From contig JAZNOQ010000028.1 of the NCBI GenBank assembly GCA_045589215.1, positions 1-38,383 of the forward strand: 38,383 bases of DNA. Reading direction: 5' to 3'. The notes under the pieces are model-generated. The model saw only the letters and a program-made list of their open reading frames with translations, did not search any database and had not been told where the DNA came from. Made by a program: the position numbers and the translations under genes. The stretch comes from JAZNOQ01 sp045589215 (lineage in GTDB: Bacteria > Bacillota > Clostridia > Oscillospirales > CAG-272). This document shows, in pieces, positions 7,875-15,768 of the stretch (positions are counted from its first letter, which is position 1; the number at the start of each line of letters is the position of its first letter).

Positions 7875-8886
7875 AGGCTTCGATGCGTGCGTAGATCTCG
7901 TCAAGGTCGATCACGCCCTCCTCAAACGGACGGCGGCGCATTCTGTGCGGAAGCGCAAGGCGCGCGGCAACGAGAATATCTTCCTTTTCAACGCGGTCGC
8001 TTCCTCTGTACGCGGCGTTTGCGATCGCCGCCTTCAGCACGGTGATATCGGCGCGGTGACCGTCCACACCGATCGCGATCGCAAGCTCGGCAACTGCAAG
8101 GAGGCAGGCATCCGAATACGTAACGCCCGAAAGTCGCTCCTGTGCCTCCTTGATGCGGCGTCCAAGCGCTTCCTGCTCGTCCGTATAGCTCTCTACAAAG
8201 GCATCGGGATCGCTTTCAAAGGAAAGCCGTCTCTTGACAATCTCCATTCTCTGCCTCGTGTCACTCTCACCCGCGACGTCGACAACAAGTCCGAAGCGGT
8301 CGAGAAGCTGGGGACGAAGATCGCCCTCCTCGGGGTTCATCGTTCCGATCAGGACAAAGCGCGACGGATGTGCGTAGGAGATGCCCTCACGCTCGATCGA
8401 ATTCACGCCCATCGCGGCGGCGTCAAGCAGAAGGTCGACGACGTGATCGTCGAGAAGATTGACCTCGTCCACGTAGAGGATATTGCGGTTCGCATCGGCA
8501 AGGATGCCCGCTTCAAAGCGTTTTTCTCCGTGCTTCAGGGCGTGCTCAATGTCGACCGTTCCGACAACGCGGTCCTCGGTCGCACTGACGGGCAGGTTTA
8601 CGACGCGCATCCGCCCTTTCTTACTCGTTCTCTCTCCCCGCGCGCGGCACTCCTCACAAAGGTGGGACGGATCCTCGGGATCGCAGGAAAAACGGCATCC
8701 CTCGACCTCCTGTCGGATCGGCATCACGTCTGCAAGGGCGCGAACGGCGGTCGATTTCGCCGTTCCCTTTTCTCCGCGGATCAGCACGCCGCCGATGCTC
8801 GGCGAAATGACGTTCAGAATGAGCGCTCTTTTCATATCCTCCTGCCCTACAATGGCAGAAAAGGGGTAGTTCGGTTGTTTCTTCAT
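7864..8886 (-). CDS. chlI: Magnesium/cobalt chelatase ATPase subunit I
   Basis: A 340-residue ChlI/BchI-type AAA+ ATPase, the motor partner of the ChlD and CobN/ChlH subunits. Walker A is GEKGTAKST (38-46) and Walker B is ILYVDEVNLLDD (136-147). An insertion between them holds four cysteines (C64, C68, C77, C80; pattern CxxxC-x8-CxxC), seen in many bacterial chelatase-type homologues and possibly a metal site. The ATG overlaps the cobN stop codon in the ATGA arrangement, with GGAAGG six bases upstream, so translation is probably coupled. The chlD frame begins inside its 3' end. The chelated metal cannot be told from this subunit. Confidence 0.94.
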   Translation of the reverse strand: MKKQPNYPFSAIVGQEDMKRALILNVISPSIGGVLIRGEKGTAKSTAVRALADVMPIRQEVEGCRFSCDPEDPSHLCEECRARGERTSKKGRMRVVNLPVSATEDRVVGTVDIEHALKHGEKRFEAGILADANRNILYVDEVNLLDDHVVDLLLDAAAMGVNSIEREGISYAHPSRFVLIGTMNPEEGDLRPQLLDRFGLVVDVAGESDTRQRMEIVKRRLSFESDPDAFVESYTDEQEALGRRIKEAQERLSGVTYSDACLLAVAELAIAIGVDGHRADITVLKAAIANAAYRGSDRVEKEDILVAARLALPHRMRRRPFEEGVIDLDEIYARIEAYEI

Positions 8887-11800
8887 ATCGTACCTTCCAA
8901 GTCGTTTTCAAGTTCAAGGTAGCAGCTTCGAATTCGTTCGAGCTGCTCCTCGGTTGCATCCCAATAGCCGCGGTCGCTGTACTCCATCATCTGTTCAAGG
9001 ATCTTCATATACGCGTGGGGATTGTTTTCGGTCATGCGGCGGCGCATCGCTTCGTCCTCGACGTATTTCGCGTCAAGCTCGTTATAGATCCACTCGTCGA
9101 CACTTCCCGTGGTTGCGGCAAGTCCCATGATATTTTCAAATCGGTCGGAGATCTCTTGCGCACCGTGAGCCGAATGTGCAAGCATTCCGTCGATCCACTT
9201 CGGGTTCAGGACACGGGTGCGGATACCGCGCGCGATCGACTTATCGACCGTTTCGGTGTACAGCTCCTTACCTGCGGTATCCGTGATGTACATTTTCGCC
9301 TTTTCGCCCCGCACACGCTCGACCGATTTCGAAAGCCCTCCGAAATATTCGAAGTAGTGGTCGAGATCGGTGATCTCGTATTCGTTCGAGCTGCGAAGCT
9401 GAGAGACGATATCAACGCACCGAAGCTGCTCCTCATACAGTCCGTCCGCAGAAACGCCGCGCATACGGCGGTTGTAGACGTGGCTGACGCGGTCGGCAAA
9501 GACCTCTCCGGGCTGCTCCTCCGTTTCCCAACCGTGGTTCTGGAAGAACTTCGTAAGTCGGCTTCCGTACTGCCCCTCGGCAGGGCCGAAGATGCGGGAG
9601 ACCGAAAGCGTTTTCGCGTCCTCCTCGCGAAGCCCCTTCCGTATCAGCTCTGCGTAGAGAGCATCCGCGTGCGCCTTCAGGTGATTTTCCTCGGGGCTTT
9701 CATCGAGTGCGGCGATCTCCTCAAAAAGGTCGGACAGCGTGTCGATGAGGTTCGGATACATATCGCGGAAGAAGCCACAGATGTTCACGGTCACGTCAAT
9801 ACGCGGCCGCAGAAGCTCCCCCTTCGGAATGATCTCATATTTCCGTCCGCGCGCCGAGGCGATGAGGCGAACGCCGAGATAGGTGAGGATCTGCGCAAAG
9901 GTCTCGCCCTGCGTGCGTGAGGTCTCAAGCCCCCACAGAACGACCGCGACGGAGGACGGATATGCGCCCGCTTCCTTTTTGTACGCCTCGAGTGTATTCT
10001 CCGCGATCCTCTTGCCTCGCTCGTATGCAGTTGCCGTCGGCACGAGCTTCGGGTCGAACTGATAGAGGTTATAGCCTGCGGGAAGCACTGCGGGGTTTCG
10101 GTATATGTCACCCGCAAGGCGCGCGGGGATATATTCGCCCGACAAGGCAGCGAGGAGGCTCTGCATCTCGCAATTCTCACGGCACGCCTCTCTGACGGTG
10201 CTTTCGTCGACGTCACCGCCGAAGGATTTGCGGAGTCCCGAGAGATACTCGTTCTCCTCCTCCTCCGTGTACGGTGTGCCGAAGACGTGAAGTCCCCTCG
10301 GTATGAGACTATGCTCCATACGGTAGAGCTCCTCTTCAAGCTCCTCCGTGTCTGTCGAGAGCTTCAGCTCCTCTGCAAGCGTCCTGATCCGCGCAAGCAC
10401 GTCGGGCGCACTCTGCGGTGCAAGATGAAGTGCCTGACGGTAGTTGTTCAGCTCCTCCGCAAGCGTCGCGTGACCGCCGTACAGCCCGCCCTCAACAAAC
10501 ACAGGCGGCTGATATCCGACCGTCAGGGCGTGCGAGCGGCGCTTTGCGATCGTTGACTCTGCAGGGTTACCGCAGTAGTAAAGATAAATGTGCGGAAGTC
10601 CCGCGAGCAGGCGGTCGGGATAGCACTTCCCGCTCATTCCCGCCTCCTTCCCGGGGAGGAATTCGAGCGTTCCGTGCGTTCCGACGTGTACGACCGCATC
10701 GGCCTTGAACTCCTCGCGGAGCCACTCGTAGAACGCAACGTACTGATGGTGCGGCGGGAGATCTTTATCGTGATAGCTCGCGCCCTCGCTCCCTTCTCCG
10801 CTTCTTGCGGGCTGAAGTCCGACGAAAACGTTCCCCGAGATCATTCCCGGGATAAGGAAATCCCTGCCCTCGACCATCACCGTTCCGGGGGATTTACCCC
10901 ACTTTTCCGTGACCGCGTCGTCGGGGGTATATTTTTTCGCGGGATAGAGGATCATTCCGTCTGTTCCCGAGGCGAATCTCCCCGAGTTGACCGCCTTGCC
11001 CGCCGTGAAGTGTGCGAGGAGATCCTCCTTCGTGACGTCCCCTACCGTATAGCCTTCCTTCTTCAGCCGTGCGAAGATCTCTGACACCGACGTGAAGGTA
11101 TCGAGAAAAGCTCCGCCGAAGAGATTGTCCTCTCCGGGCGGGTAGTTATAACAGATGAGTGCCACGCGCTTCTCCGCATTTTGCTTTCTGCGGAGCGCGA
11201 TCTGTTTTTCAACGATCGTGCAAAGCCGATCGACGCGCTCGTCGATCACGGTCAGCTCCTCGACACTGACGTCAAATCGGCGATCCGTTTTCGGCTCGCA
11301 CATCGCGCCGACGGGGATCGTATAGATCGATCCGTCGAGCTCGGGCATCAGCATCGAGATCATGATCTCGGTCGAGGTACAGCCCTGCACCGAGCTTTCC
11401 CATTCGGAGACCGTTCGCCGCGACAGGAAGAAGGGGTGCAGATAGGGCGCACCGATCTCACGCAGGAGCTTCGTTCCCTCCTCTGCGGCACCGCCCATCG
11501 GACCCGCACCGAGACGGAAGGACATAAAATTGAGGATCACGTCGGGGGCTTTCGGCAATTCCTTTGTGAGAATACCGCGAAGCGTTTCGACGCTTTCGGG
11601 GCTTGCGCCCGACATTGCGATCGGCAATACGTTCAGAGTGCGTTCCATACGGCGCATAATTTCCGCGACGCACGACGAGGTGTCGGTCGGGTAAAGATGC
11701 GCGTAAAAAAGCATCACGACCGTTCCGCGCTCCATATCCCATCCGTGCGCCTCGGAAAATTCCTTGAAGCTATCGAACTTGACCATTCCGTCGGGAAGTG

Positions 11801-12368
11801 TGATCGAAACGGGTGAGACCTCGCGCGGCTCGTCCACATTTCCGATCTCCTTCATCCCGCCGTATTCCGAAAGGATAAAGCGGAGAAGATCTTCAATGCT
11901 TTCCCTGTCCCCGATCTTGAAGTAGCGCAGAATATAGGAGTAATTCCGCACGTCACGCGCGGTCTCGGGAGAGAGGATGTCCGTTTCTACGGTCGACTTC
12001 TCACTGACCGCCTTCATCCGTGATTTCTTCCCTGCGGACATTTTGTCAAGTACTTCTGCGGTAAGAGAGCCGAGACGAAGGAAATCCTTCGCACCGCTTC
12101 CGTACGGAAGGATATGACCGAGGCAGCACGAAAGCCCCTCGTCGACCGCGCGGCGCACCGAGAGAGATGCACCCATCAGGTCAACGAAGGCAAAGTCTGC
12201 GGTCGCGAGATCGCGGATCAGCCGTTCCCTTTTCTCTTTGCCGATCTCGTCTACGGCATAATAGACCTTGAGGTCAAGTGCCGACGGATCGCTCTCTGCG
12301 AGTACGCGTTCCGCCTCGATCAGCCTTTTTACCGCCGTCACAGAGACGGTCACAAACGTAAGCTTCAT
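8883..12368 (-). CDS. cobN: CobN/ChlH-family large chelatase subunit
   Basis: A 1161-residue member of the CobN/BchH family, the porphyrin- and metal-binding subunit of ATP-dependent chelatases. Recognisable motifs are HVGTHGTLEFLPGKEAGMSG (first His near residue 560), GNPAESTIAKRRSHALTVGY just after it, and LPAGYNLYQFDPKLVP near 760. Length is close to standard CobN. The frame stays open 42 codons further upstream, but those codons cross a terminator; MKLTFVTVS at 12368 is the family-like start, with AAAGGA upstream. It is translationally coupled to chlI. No corrin, heme or chlorophyll biosynthesis gene is in the window, and the neighbour upstream is a siderophore/heme/B12-type importer. Cobalt insertion, or the reverse reaction (metal removal from imported heme, as proposed for the CobN-like HmuS of Bacteroidota), are both open. 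Confidence 0.92.
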   Translation of the reverse strand: MKLTFVTVSVTAVKRLIEAERVLAESDPSALDLKVYYAVDEIGKEKRERLIRDLATADFAFVDLMGASLSVRRAVDEGLSCCLGHILPYGSGAKDFLRLGSLTAEVLDKMSAGKKSRMKAVSEKSTVETDILSPETARDVRNYSYILRYFKIGDRESIEDLLRFILSEYGGMKEIGNVDEPREVSPVSITLPDGMVKFDSFKEFSEAHGWDMERGTVVMLFYAHLYPTDTSSCVAEIMRRMERTLNVLPIAMSGASPESVETLRGILTKELPKAPDVILNFMSFRLGAGPMGGAAEEGTKLLREIGAPYLHPFFLSRRTVSEWESSVQGCTSTEIMISMLMPELDGSIYTIPVGAMCEPKTDRRFDVSVEELTVIDERVDRLCTIVEKQIALRRKQNAEKRVALICYNYPPGEDNLFGGAFLDTFTSVSEIFARLKKEGYTVGDVTKEDLLAHFTAGKAVNSGRFASGTDGMILYPAKKYTPDDAVTEKWGKSPGTVMVEGRDFLIPGMISGNVFVGLQPARSGEGSEGASYHDKDLPPHHQYVAFYEWLREEFKADAVVHVGTHGTLEFLPGKEAGMSGKCYPDRLLAGLPHIYLYYCGNPAESTIAKRRSHALTVGYQPPVFVEGGLYGGHATLAEELNNYRQALHLAPQSAPDVLARIRTLAEELKLSTDTEELEEELYRMEHSLIPRGLHVFGTPYTEEEENEYLSGLRKSFGGDVDESTVREACRENCEMQSLLAALSGEYIPARLAGDIYRNPAVLPAGYNLYQFDPKLVPTATAYERGKRIAENTLEAYKKEAGAYPSSVAVVLWGLETSRTQGETFAQILTYLGVRLIASARGRKYEIIPKGELLRPRIDVTVNICGFFRDMYPNLIDTLSDLFEEIAALDESPEENHLKAHADALYAELIRKGLREEDAKTLSVSRIFGPAEGQYGSRLTKFFQNHGWETEEQPGEVFADRVSHVYNRRMRGVSADGLYEEQLRCVDIVSQLRSSNEYEITDLDHYFEYFGGLSKSVERVRGEKAKMYITDTAGKELYTETVDKSIARGIRTRVLNPKWIDGMLAHSAHGAQEISDRFENIMGLAATTGSVDEWIYNELDAKYVEDEAMRRRMTENNPHAYMKILEQMMEYSDRGYWDATEEQLERIRSCYLELENDLEGTI

Positions 12369-12439
12369 CCTGTAAAAAGAGTCCTTTCTACGTAAATTCA
12401 GAGCAAATTCGGGGGAATTTCGGGCTTTTTTCGTTTCCC

Positions 12440-12492
12440 GAAAAAAACACAAATCGGGAGGCTGATGATCTCCCGATTTTGGAGCATCAGCC
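12440..12492 (-). terminator. Intrinsic terminator with overlapping alternative hairpin (attenuator-like) before cobN
   Basis: On the minus strand, aaatcgggag (in 12470-12480) and ctcccgattt (12451-12460) form a 10-bp stem followed by gtgttttttt, a classic terminator. Overlapping it is a competing hairpin: ggctgatgctcc (12492-12481) pairs with ggag-at-catcagcc (12473-12460), 12 bp with a two-base bulge. Both hairpins need the same GGAG, so they exclude each other. The first arm of the alternative stem contains the stop codon of the upstream ATPase gene, which could link read-through into cobN to translation. The sequences are as read; regulation is inferred. Confidence 0.72.
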
Positions 12493-13302
12493 ACCCTTTA
12501 CTTTTTTCGCATAAAATATCGGTTTCCCGGTTTCTGTGTCGCGCGTGATCTCGGCTTCAATGCGGAAAACGTCCGAAAGCACGTCCCCCGAGGACAGCAC
12601 CTCCCACGGATCTCCCTGCCTGTAAATACCGTGATCCTTCATCACGACAAGCTCGTCGGAATACCGCGCCGCGTGATTGATATCGTGCAGCACCATGAGG
12701 ATCGTGATCCCCTCCTCACGGTTGAGTGCCGACACAAGCTCCATGATCTCAAGCTGATGAGATATGTCAAGGTAGGTCGTCGGCTCGTCGAGGAGCAGAA
12801 GCTCGGGCTTTTGCGCGAGAGACATTGCGATCCACGCGCGTTGGCGTTCTCCGCCCGACAGCGTATTGATCTTTCTCTCCTCATACCCCGAAAGGTTGGT
12901 TCTTCGGATCGCCCAATCAACAATATCCGTATCCTCCGCCGCGTTTCCCTGCCACCATTCCTTGTGGGCGTATCTTCCGTAGGAAACGAGCTTTCTGACG
13001 GTCACGTCACTCATCGTGGCGTTCGACTGTGCGAGGATCGCCATTTTCCGCGCGACCTTTTTCGTATTCGTGCGGAAGATATCACTTCCGTCGAGTAAGA
13101 CCTTGCCGCCCATCGGCTTCATGCTTCGGCTCATCACGCGAAGGAGCGTCGTCTTGCCGCATCCGTTCGGGCCGATGATCGAATAAACCTTGCCGCGTTC
13201 GACCGTAAGATCCACGTTTTCGAGGACGGGATTGTTTTTATATCCCGCAGAAACGCCCCGCACCTCAAGAATTTTTTCGTTTTGGTTCATCGCGTCACTC
13301 AT
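12487..13302 (-). CDS. ABC importer ATP-binding protein, FecE/BtuD/HmuV type
   Basis: A 271-residue ATPase that powers import of an iron-siderophore, heme or cobalamin-type substrate. Walker A GPNGCGKTTLLRV is near residues 39-51, the signature LSGGERQRAWIAM near 143-155, and Walker B LLLLDEPTTYLDI near 163-175, all consistent with the iron-chelate family. The ATG at 13302 overlaps the permease stop (ATGA) and follows AGGAAAGG; a second ATG four codons later is also possible. It is the third gene of the transporter set. Its own stop codon lies inside an alternative hairpin that competes with the downstream terminator. Confidence 0.93.
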   Translation of the reverse strand: MSDAMNQNEKILEVRGVSAGYKNNPVLENVDLTVERGKVYSIIGPNGCGKTTLLRVMSRSMKPMGGKVLLDGSDIFRTNTKKVARKMAILAQSNATMSDVTVRKLVSYGRYAHKEWWQGNAAEDTDIVDWAIRRTNLSGYEERKINTLSGGERQRAWIAMSLAQKPELLLLDEPTTYLDISHQLEIMELVSALNREEGITILMVLHDINHAARYSDELVVMKDHGIYRQGDPWEVLSSGDVLSDVFRIEAEITRDTETGKPIFYAKKVKGG

Positions 13303-14306
13303 CCTTTCCTGAGGAGGTAGAGGAAGAAGGGCGCGCCGAGGATCGCCATCACAATGCCGACGGGGATCTCGATCGGACTCATCACCGTTCGCGCGAAGGT
13401 GTCGCTGAACATCACGAGTGCCGCGCCGAGAAGAGCAGACGCCGGGAACATATATTTGTAATCGTTGCCGATCAGAAGCCGCACCGTGTGCGGAACGATG
13501 AGCCCGACAAATCCGAGCAGTCCGACCGCTGAAACAGCCGACGCCGCAAGGAGTGCCGCAAGTGCCGTGAAGGCAAGCCGGGTAAGCTCTACGTTAAGCC
13601 CAAGCCCGCGTGCAACGTCATCTCCGAGGATCAGTATGTTCATTTTACGTGACATGAAAAGCACGCAAACAAGACCGAGCACCGTGTACGGAAGGATCAT
13701 TTTTACGTCGGGCCAGCTTCTCGCCGAGAGCGTGCCGTTCATAAAATCGAGTGCCCCCGCGACGCGGTCGCTGTAAAAAACGAGGGTTGCGGATATGCCC
13801 GCGCCGAACATCGCGGAGACCGCAGAGCCTGCAAGAATGACGCGGATCGGTTGGATCCCGCCCTTCCACGCAAGGCTGTATATGATCGTCGCCGCAAGCA
13901 TCGCACCAAGGAACGCCGCGATCGGCACAAGACTCTGATACTGCGGAAGGACGATCAGAATGAAAATTCCGAAAAGTCCCGCGCCCGACGAAATACCGAT
14001 GACACCGGGATCGGCAAGCGGGTTGCCCATCACGCCCTGAAGGATCGCGCCCGACAGTGCGAGATTGATCCCAACGAGAGCCCCGAGGATCACACGCGGC
14101 AGGCGGATGTTCCATATGACCATCCACTGCGGCGATCCGTCGTTATGAAAGATAACTTCAAAGATCCGCGACGGACTGATCTTCATCGTTCCCGTTCCGT
14201 TGCTGATCAGGAACCCTGCGACGCAAAGCGCCGCAAGAATTCCGATGATCAGTAATTTATATGGGACCTTGTCGCGAAATCCGATCTTGATCGGCTTCTG
14301 TTCCAT
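13299..14306 (-). CDS. FecCD-family ABC importer permease
   Basis: A 335-residue integral membrane permease of the BtuC/FhuB/HmuU class with about ten predicted transmembrane helices. Family motifs are LPRVILGALVGINLALSGAI (near residue 70), GNPLADPGVIGISSGAGLFG (about 92-111), and GFVGLIVPHTVRLLIGNDY toward the end, which is the ATPase-coupling loop. The start is preceded by AGGAAGCAGG. Homodimeric permeases of this family move iron-siderophores, heme or vitamin B12. Substrate cannot be read from the sequence, but linkage to cobN-chlI-chlD favours a metal-chelate or tetrapyrrole. Confidence 0.94.
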   Translation of the reverse strand: MEQKPIKIGFRDKVPYKLLIIGILAALCVAGFLISNGTGTMKISPSRIFEVIFHNDGSPQWMVIWNIRLPRVILGALVGINLALSGAILQGVMGNPLADPGVIGISSGAGLFGIFILIVLPQYQSLVPIAAFLGAMLAATIIYSLAWKGGIQPIRVILAGSAVSAMFGAGISATLVFYSDRVAGALDFMNGTLSARSWPDVKMILPYTVLGLVCVLFMSRKMNILILGDDVARGLGLNVELTRLAFTALAALLAASAVSAVGLLGFVGLIVPHTVRLLIGNDYKYMFPASALLGAALVMFSDTFARTVMSPIEIPVGIVMAILGAPFFLYLLRKG

Positions 14307-14354
14307 ATCCTGCTTCCTGAATTACCAAAACTTACTGTGATGCTTTTCGGTGCA

Positions 14355-15440
14355 TCACTGACCGTACCACTCGCTGACCTCTCCGTAGATATCGGGGTAG
14401 ACGCTGCACGCCATGAAGCGGAGCGACTCGTCGAAATACGGGCCTGCATTGTAGAGGAAGTATTCCTGCGGCAGATAAACGATGTTGCCGTTCTGTGCCG
14501 CCTCTACACCGAGCCATGCGGTGTTCGTCGTCAGATGCTCCTGCATCGTGCTTTTTGCGGTCTCGTTGTCCGAGATCATACTCGTAACGAGGATCATATC
14601 GGGCTGCTTCTCCACAAGGTACTCGATGTCGAGCGTTGCGTTTTCGCCGCCCTCCTCGATCGGAGAAAGCCCCGACGCGATGTTATTAAGACCGAGATCC
14701 TTTGCGATGATACCCGCAATGCTTCCGTCAAGCTTGACCTGAAGCTTCTTCGAGGTGAGATAAAGGATCACAACGGTCTTTCCCTCCGTGGGGACCTTAT
14801 CGAGAAGCGCATCGTAACGCGCTTCAAGCGCCGCTACCTTCTGCTCTGCAAGCTCCTCGTTGCCGACGATCTTACCGAATGCGCGGTAGGTCGCGACCAC
14901 GTCATCATAGTCGCGCAGATAGGTGGTGATGACCTTGTAGCCCATCTGACGGAGGCTCACGATGACCTCGCTCTGCGAGTTTTCCTGTGCGATGATGAGA
15001 TCGGGCTCATATCCGACGATCGCTTCCAGATTGACGCTCGTGACCTTACCGATCGTGGGGAGCGCCTTGATCTCCTCTTCGTATTCCTTCACGACCTTCA
15101 GGTTACTTGAGATCGTAGAGGTACAGACCGACTTGCCGCCGACGTCATACCAGATGTTCAGCGGTGCGCCCGAAAGAACGGCTACACGCTCGGGCTTCTT
15201 GTCGAGGACGGTCTCGTCACCGAGAAAATCACGAACGGTGAGGGGATAGCTATCGCCCTTCACCGAAATGGGAAGATCCTCGTCAGGCGTCTCGGTTTCC
15301 CCGCCGCCTGCGCCGCCCGTGGTGGTATCACTCGCGCCGCCATCGGTGGTCTCTGCGGGGTTATTGCCGCCTGCACAGGCGGTCAGAAGAAGCAAAAGAA
15401 CGAGCAAAAAAGACAGGACTTTGAAAATTTTGGTTTTCAT
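14355..15440 (-). CDS. ABC substrate-binding lipoprotein, siderophore/heme/cobalamin type
   Basis: A 361-residue Peripla_BP_2-type binding protein anchored by lipid: MKTKIFK, a leucine-rich core, and lipobox LLTAC (Cys near 22), followed by a low-complexity Gly/Thr/Glu linker of about 30 residues. The mature lobe starts near TVRDFLGDETVLDKKPERVA, and YEPDLIIAQ and KQPDMILVTS mark the two lobes joined by a helical backbone. It delivers substrate to the FecCD permease encoded 48 bases downstream. It is the promoter-proximal gene of the operon, preceded by GAAAGGA, a long leader and a consensus promoter. Ligand unknown; candidates are heme, a cobamide or a metal chelate. Confidence 0.93.
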   Translation of the reverse strand: MKTKIFKVLSFLLVLLLLLTACAGGNNPAETTDGGASDTTTGGAGGGETETPDEDLPISVKGDSYPLTVRDFLGDETVLDKKPERVAVLSGAPLNIWYDVGGKSVCTSTISSNLKVVKEYEEEIKALPTIGKVTSVNLEAIVGYEPDLIIAQENSQSEVIVSLRQMGYKVITTYLRDYDDVVATYRAFGKIVGNEELAEQKVAALEARYDALLDKVPTEGKTVVILYLTSKKLQVKLDGSIAGIIAKDLGLNNIASGLSPIEEGGENATLDIEYLVEKQPDMILVTSMISDNETAKSTMQEHLTTNTAWLGVEAAQNGNIVYLPQEYFLYNAGPYFDESLRFMACSVYPDIYGEVSEWYGQ

Positions 15441-15635
15441 ATTTTGTTTTCCTTTCTACCGAAAAAGGCGCTATGATACACGGCGCCCCTCGGTTCTCAA
15501 ATTGCAAAATCGAAAAATCCTTTTTTCAAAGCTAAGGCTGTCGACTGACCTTCGCGTTGTCCCCCAAGGCAAAGAGAATGAGGGAACCAAGCAACATCTG
15601 AAGCAGATCTGCAGAATTCCGCTTTGTCTGTCACT
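15441..15635 (-). promoter_or_regulatory. Long, potentially structured 5' leader of the importer-chelatase operon
   Basis: This makes up most of the 328-base gene-free stretch 15441-15768. From the expected start near 15635 to the ATG there are about 195 bases. On the minus strand CAAAGC near the 5' end can pair with GCTTTG some 95 bases later, and GGAA can pair with TTCC inside. A central AAGGT can pair either with GCCTT upstream or with GCCTT downstream. A terminator-like hairpin lies just before the ribosome binding site. This resembles a riboswitch or attenuator, but I do not recognise a known class; conserved cobalamin riboswitch pieces such as GCCACTG are absent. Confidence 0.45.
15462..15487 (-). 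terminator. Candidate leader terminator/attenuator hairpin
   Basis: On the minus strand GGCGC (15487-15483) pairs with GCGCC (15471-15467) across an 11-base loop, followed at once by TTTTT. It sits 22 bases before the start codon. The stem is short but all GC. Upstream CCCTCaTTCTC can pair with GAGAAccGAGGG that abuts it, a possible competing helix. Confidence 0.5.
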
Positions 15636-15641
15636 GAATGC

Positions 15642-15670
15642 ATTATAACACGCGAAAAAATGGCTGTCAA
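15642..15670 (-). promoter_or_regulatory. Consensus promoter of the importer-chelatase operon
   Basis: On the minus strand a perfect -35 TTGACA (15670-15665), a 17-base spacer and a perfect -10 TATAAT (15647-15642). Transcription should start near 15635. A perfect consensus implies that control is exerted after initiation or by a repressor. Confidence 0.88.
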
Positions 15671-15723
15671 TACCCCCCCACCTATTCCTGAGGCACAAAA
15701 AATGAATAATTTTGAAATTTTTT

Positions 15724-15758
15724 CAAAAAAATCAAATCGGCCCACCGTGTGAGCCGAT
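15724..15758 (-). terminator. Terminator of the polysaccharide operon
   Basis: On the minus strand ATCGGC (15758-15753) and GCCGAT (15741-15736) form a stem followed by TTGATTTTTTT. It lies directly after the stop codon of the last polysaccharide-operon gene. Confidence 0.8.
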
Positions 15759-15768
15759 CTGCTCGGTG

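Noticed and set aside
7875..7904. TTG start for the ChlD-like protein
   Set aside because: It adds ten residues without homology and overlaps chlI further; the ATG at 7874 begins at the conserved AAA+ domain.
12369..12494. 42-codon N-terminal extension of the CobN-like protein
   Set aside because: It runs through an intrinsic terminator and into the end of the ATPase gene; the CobN-type start MKLTFVTVS lies at 12368.
15441..15635. Cobalamin riboswitch in the importer leader
   Set aside because: Position would fit, but the conserved GCCACTG and the AGTCAGGAGACC-type B12-box pieces are not present, so I only call an unclassified leader.
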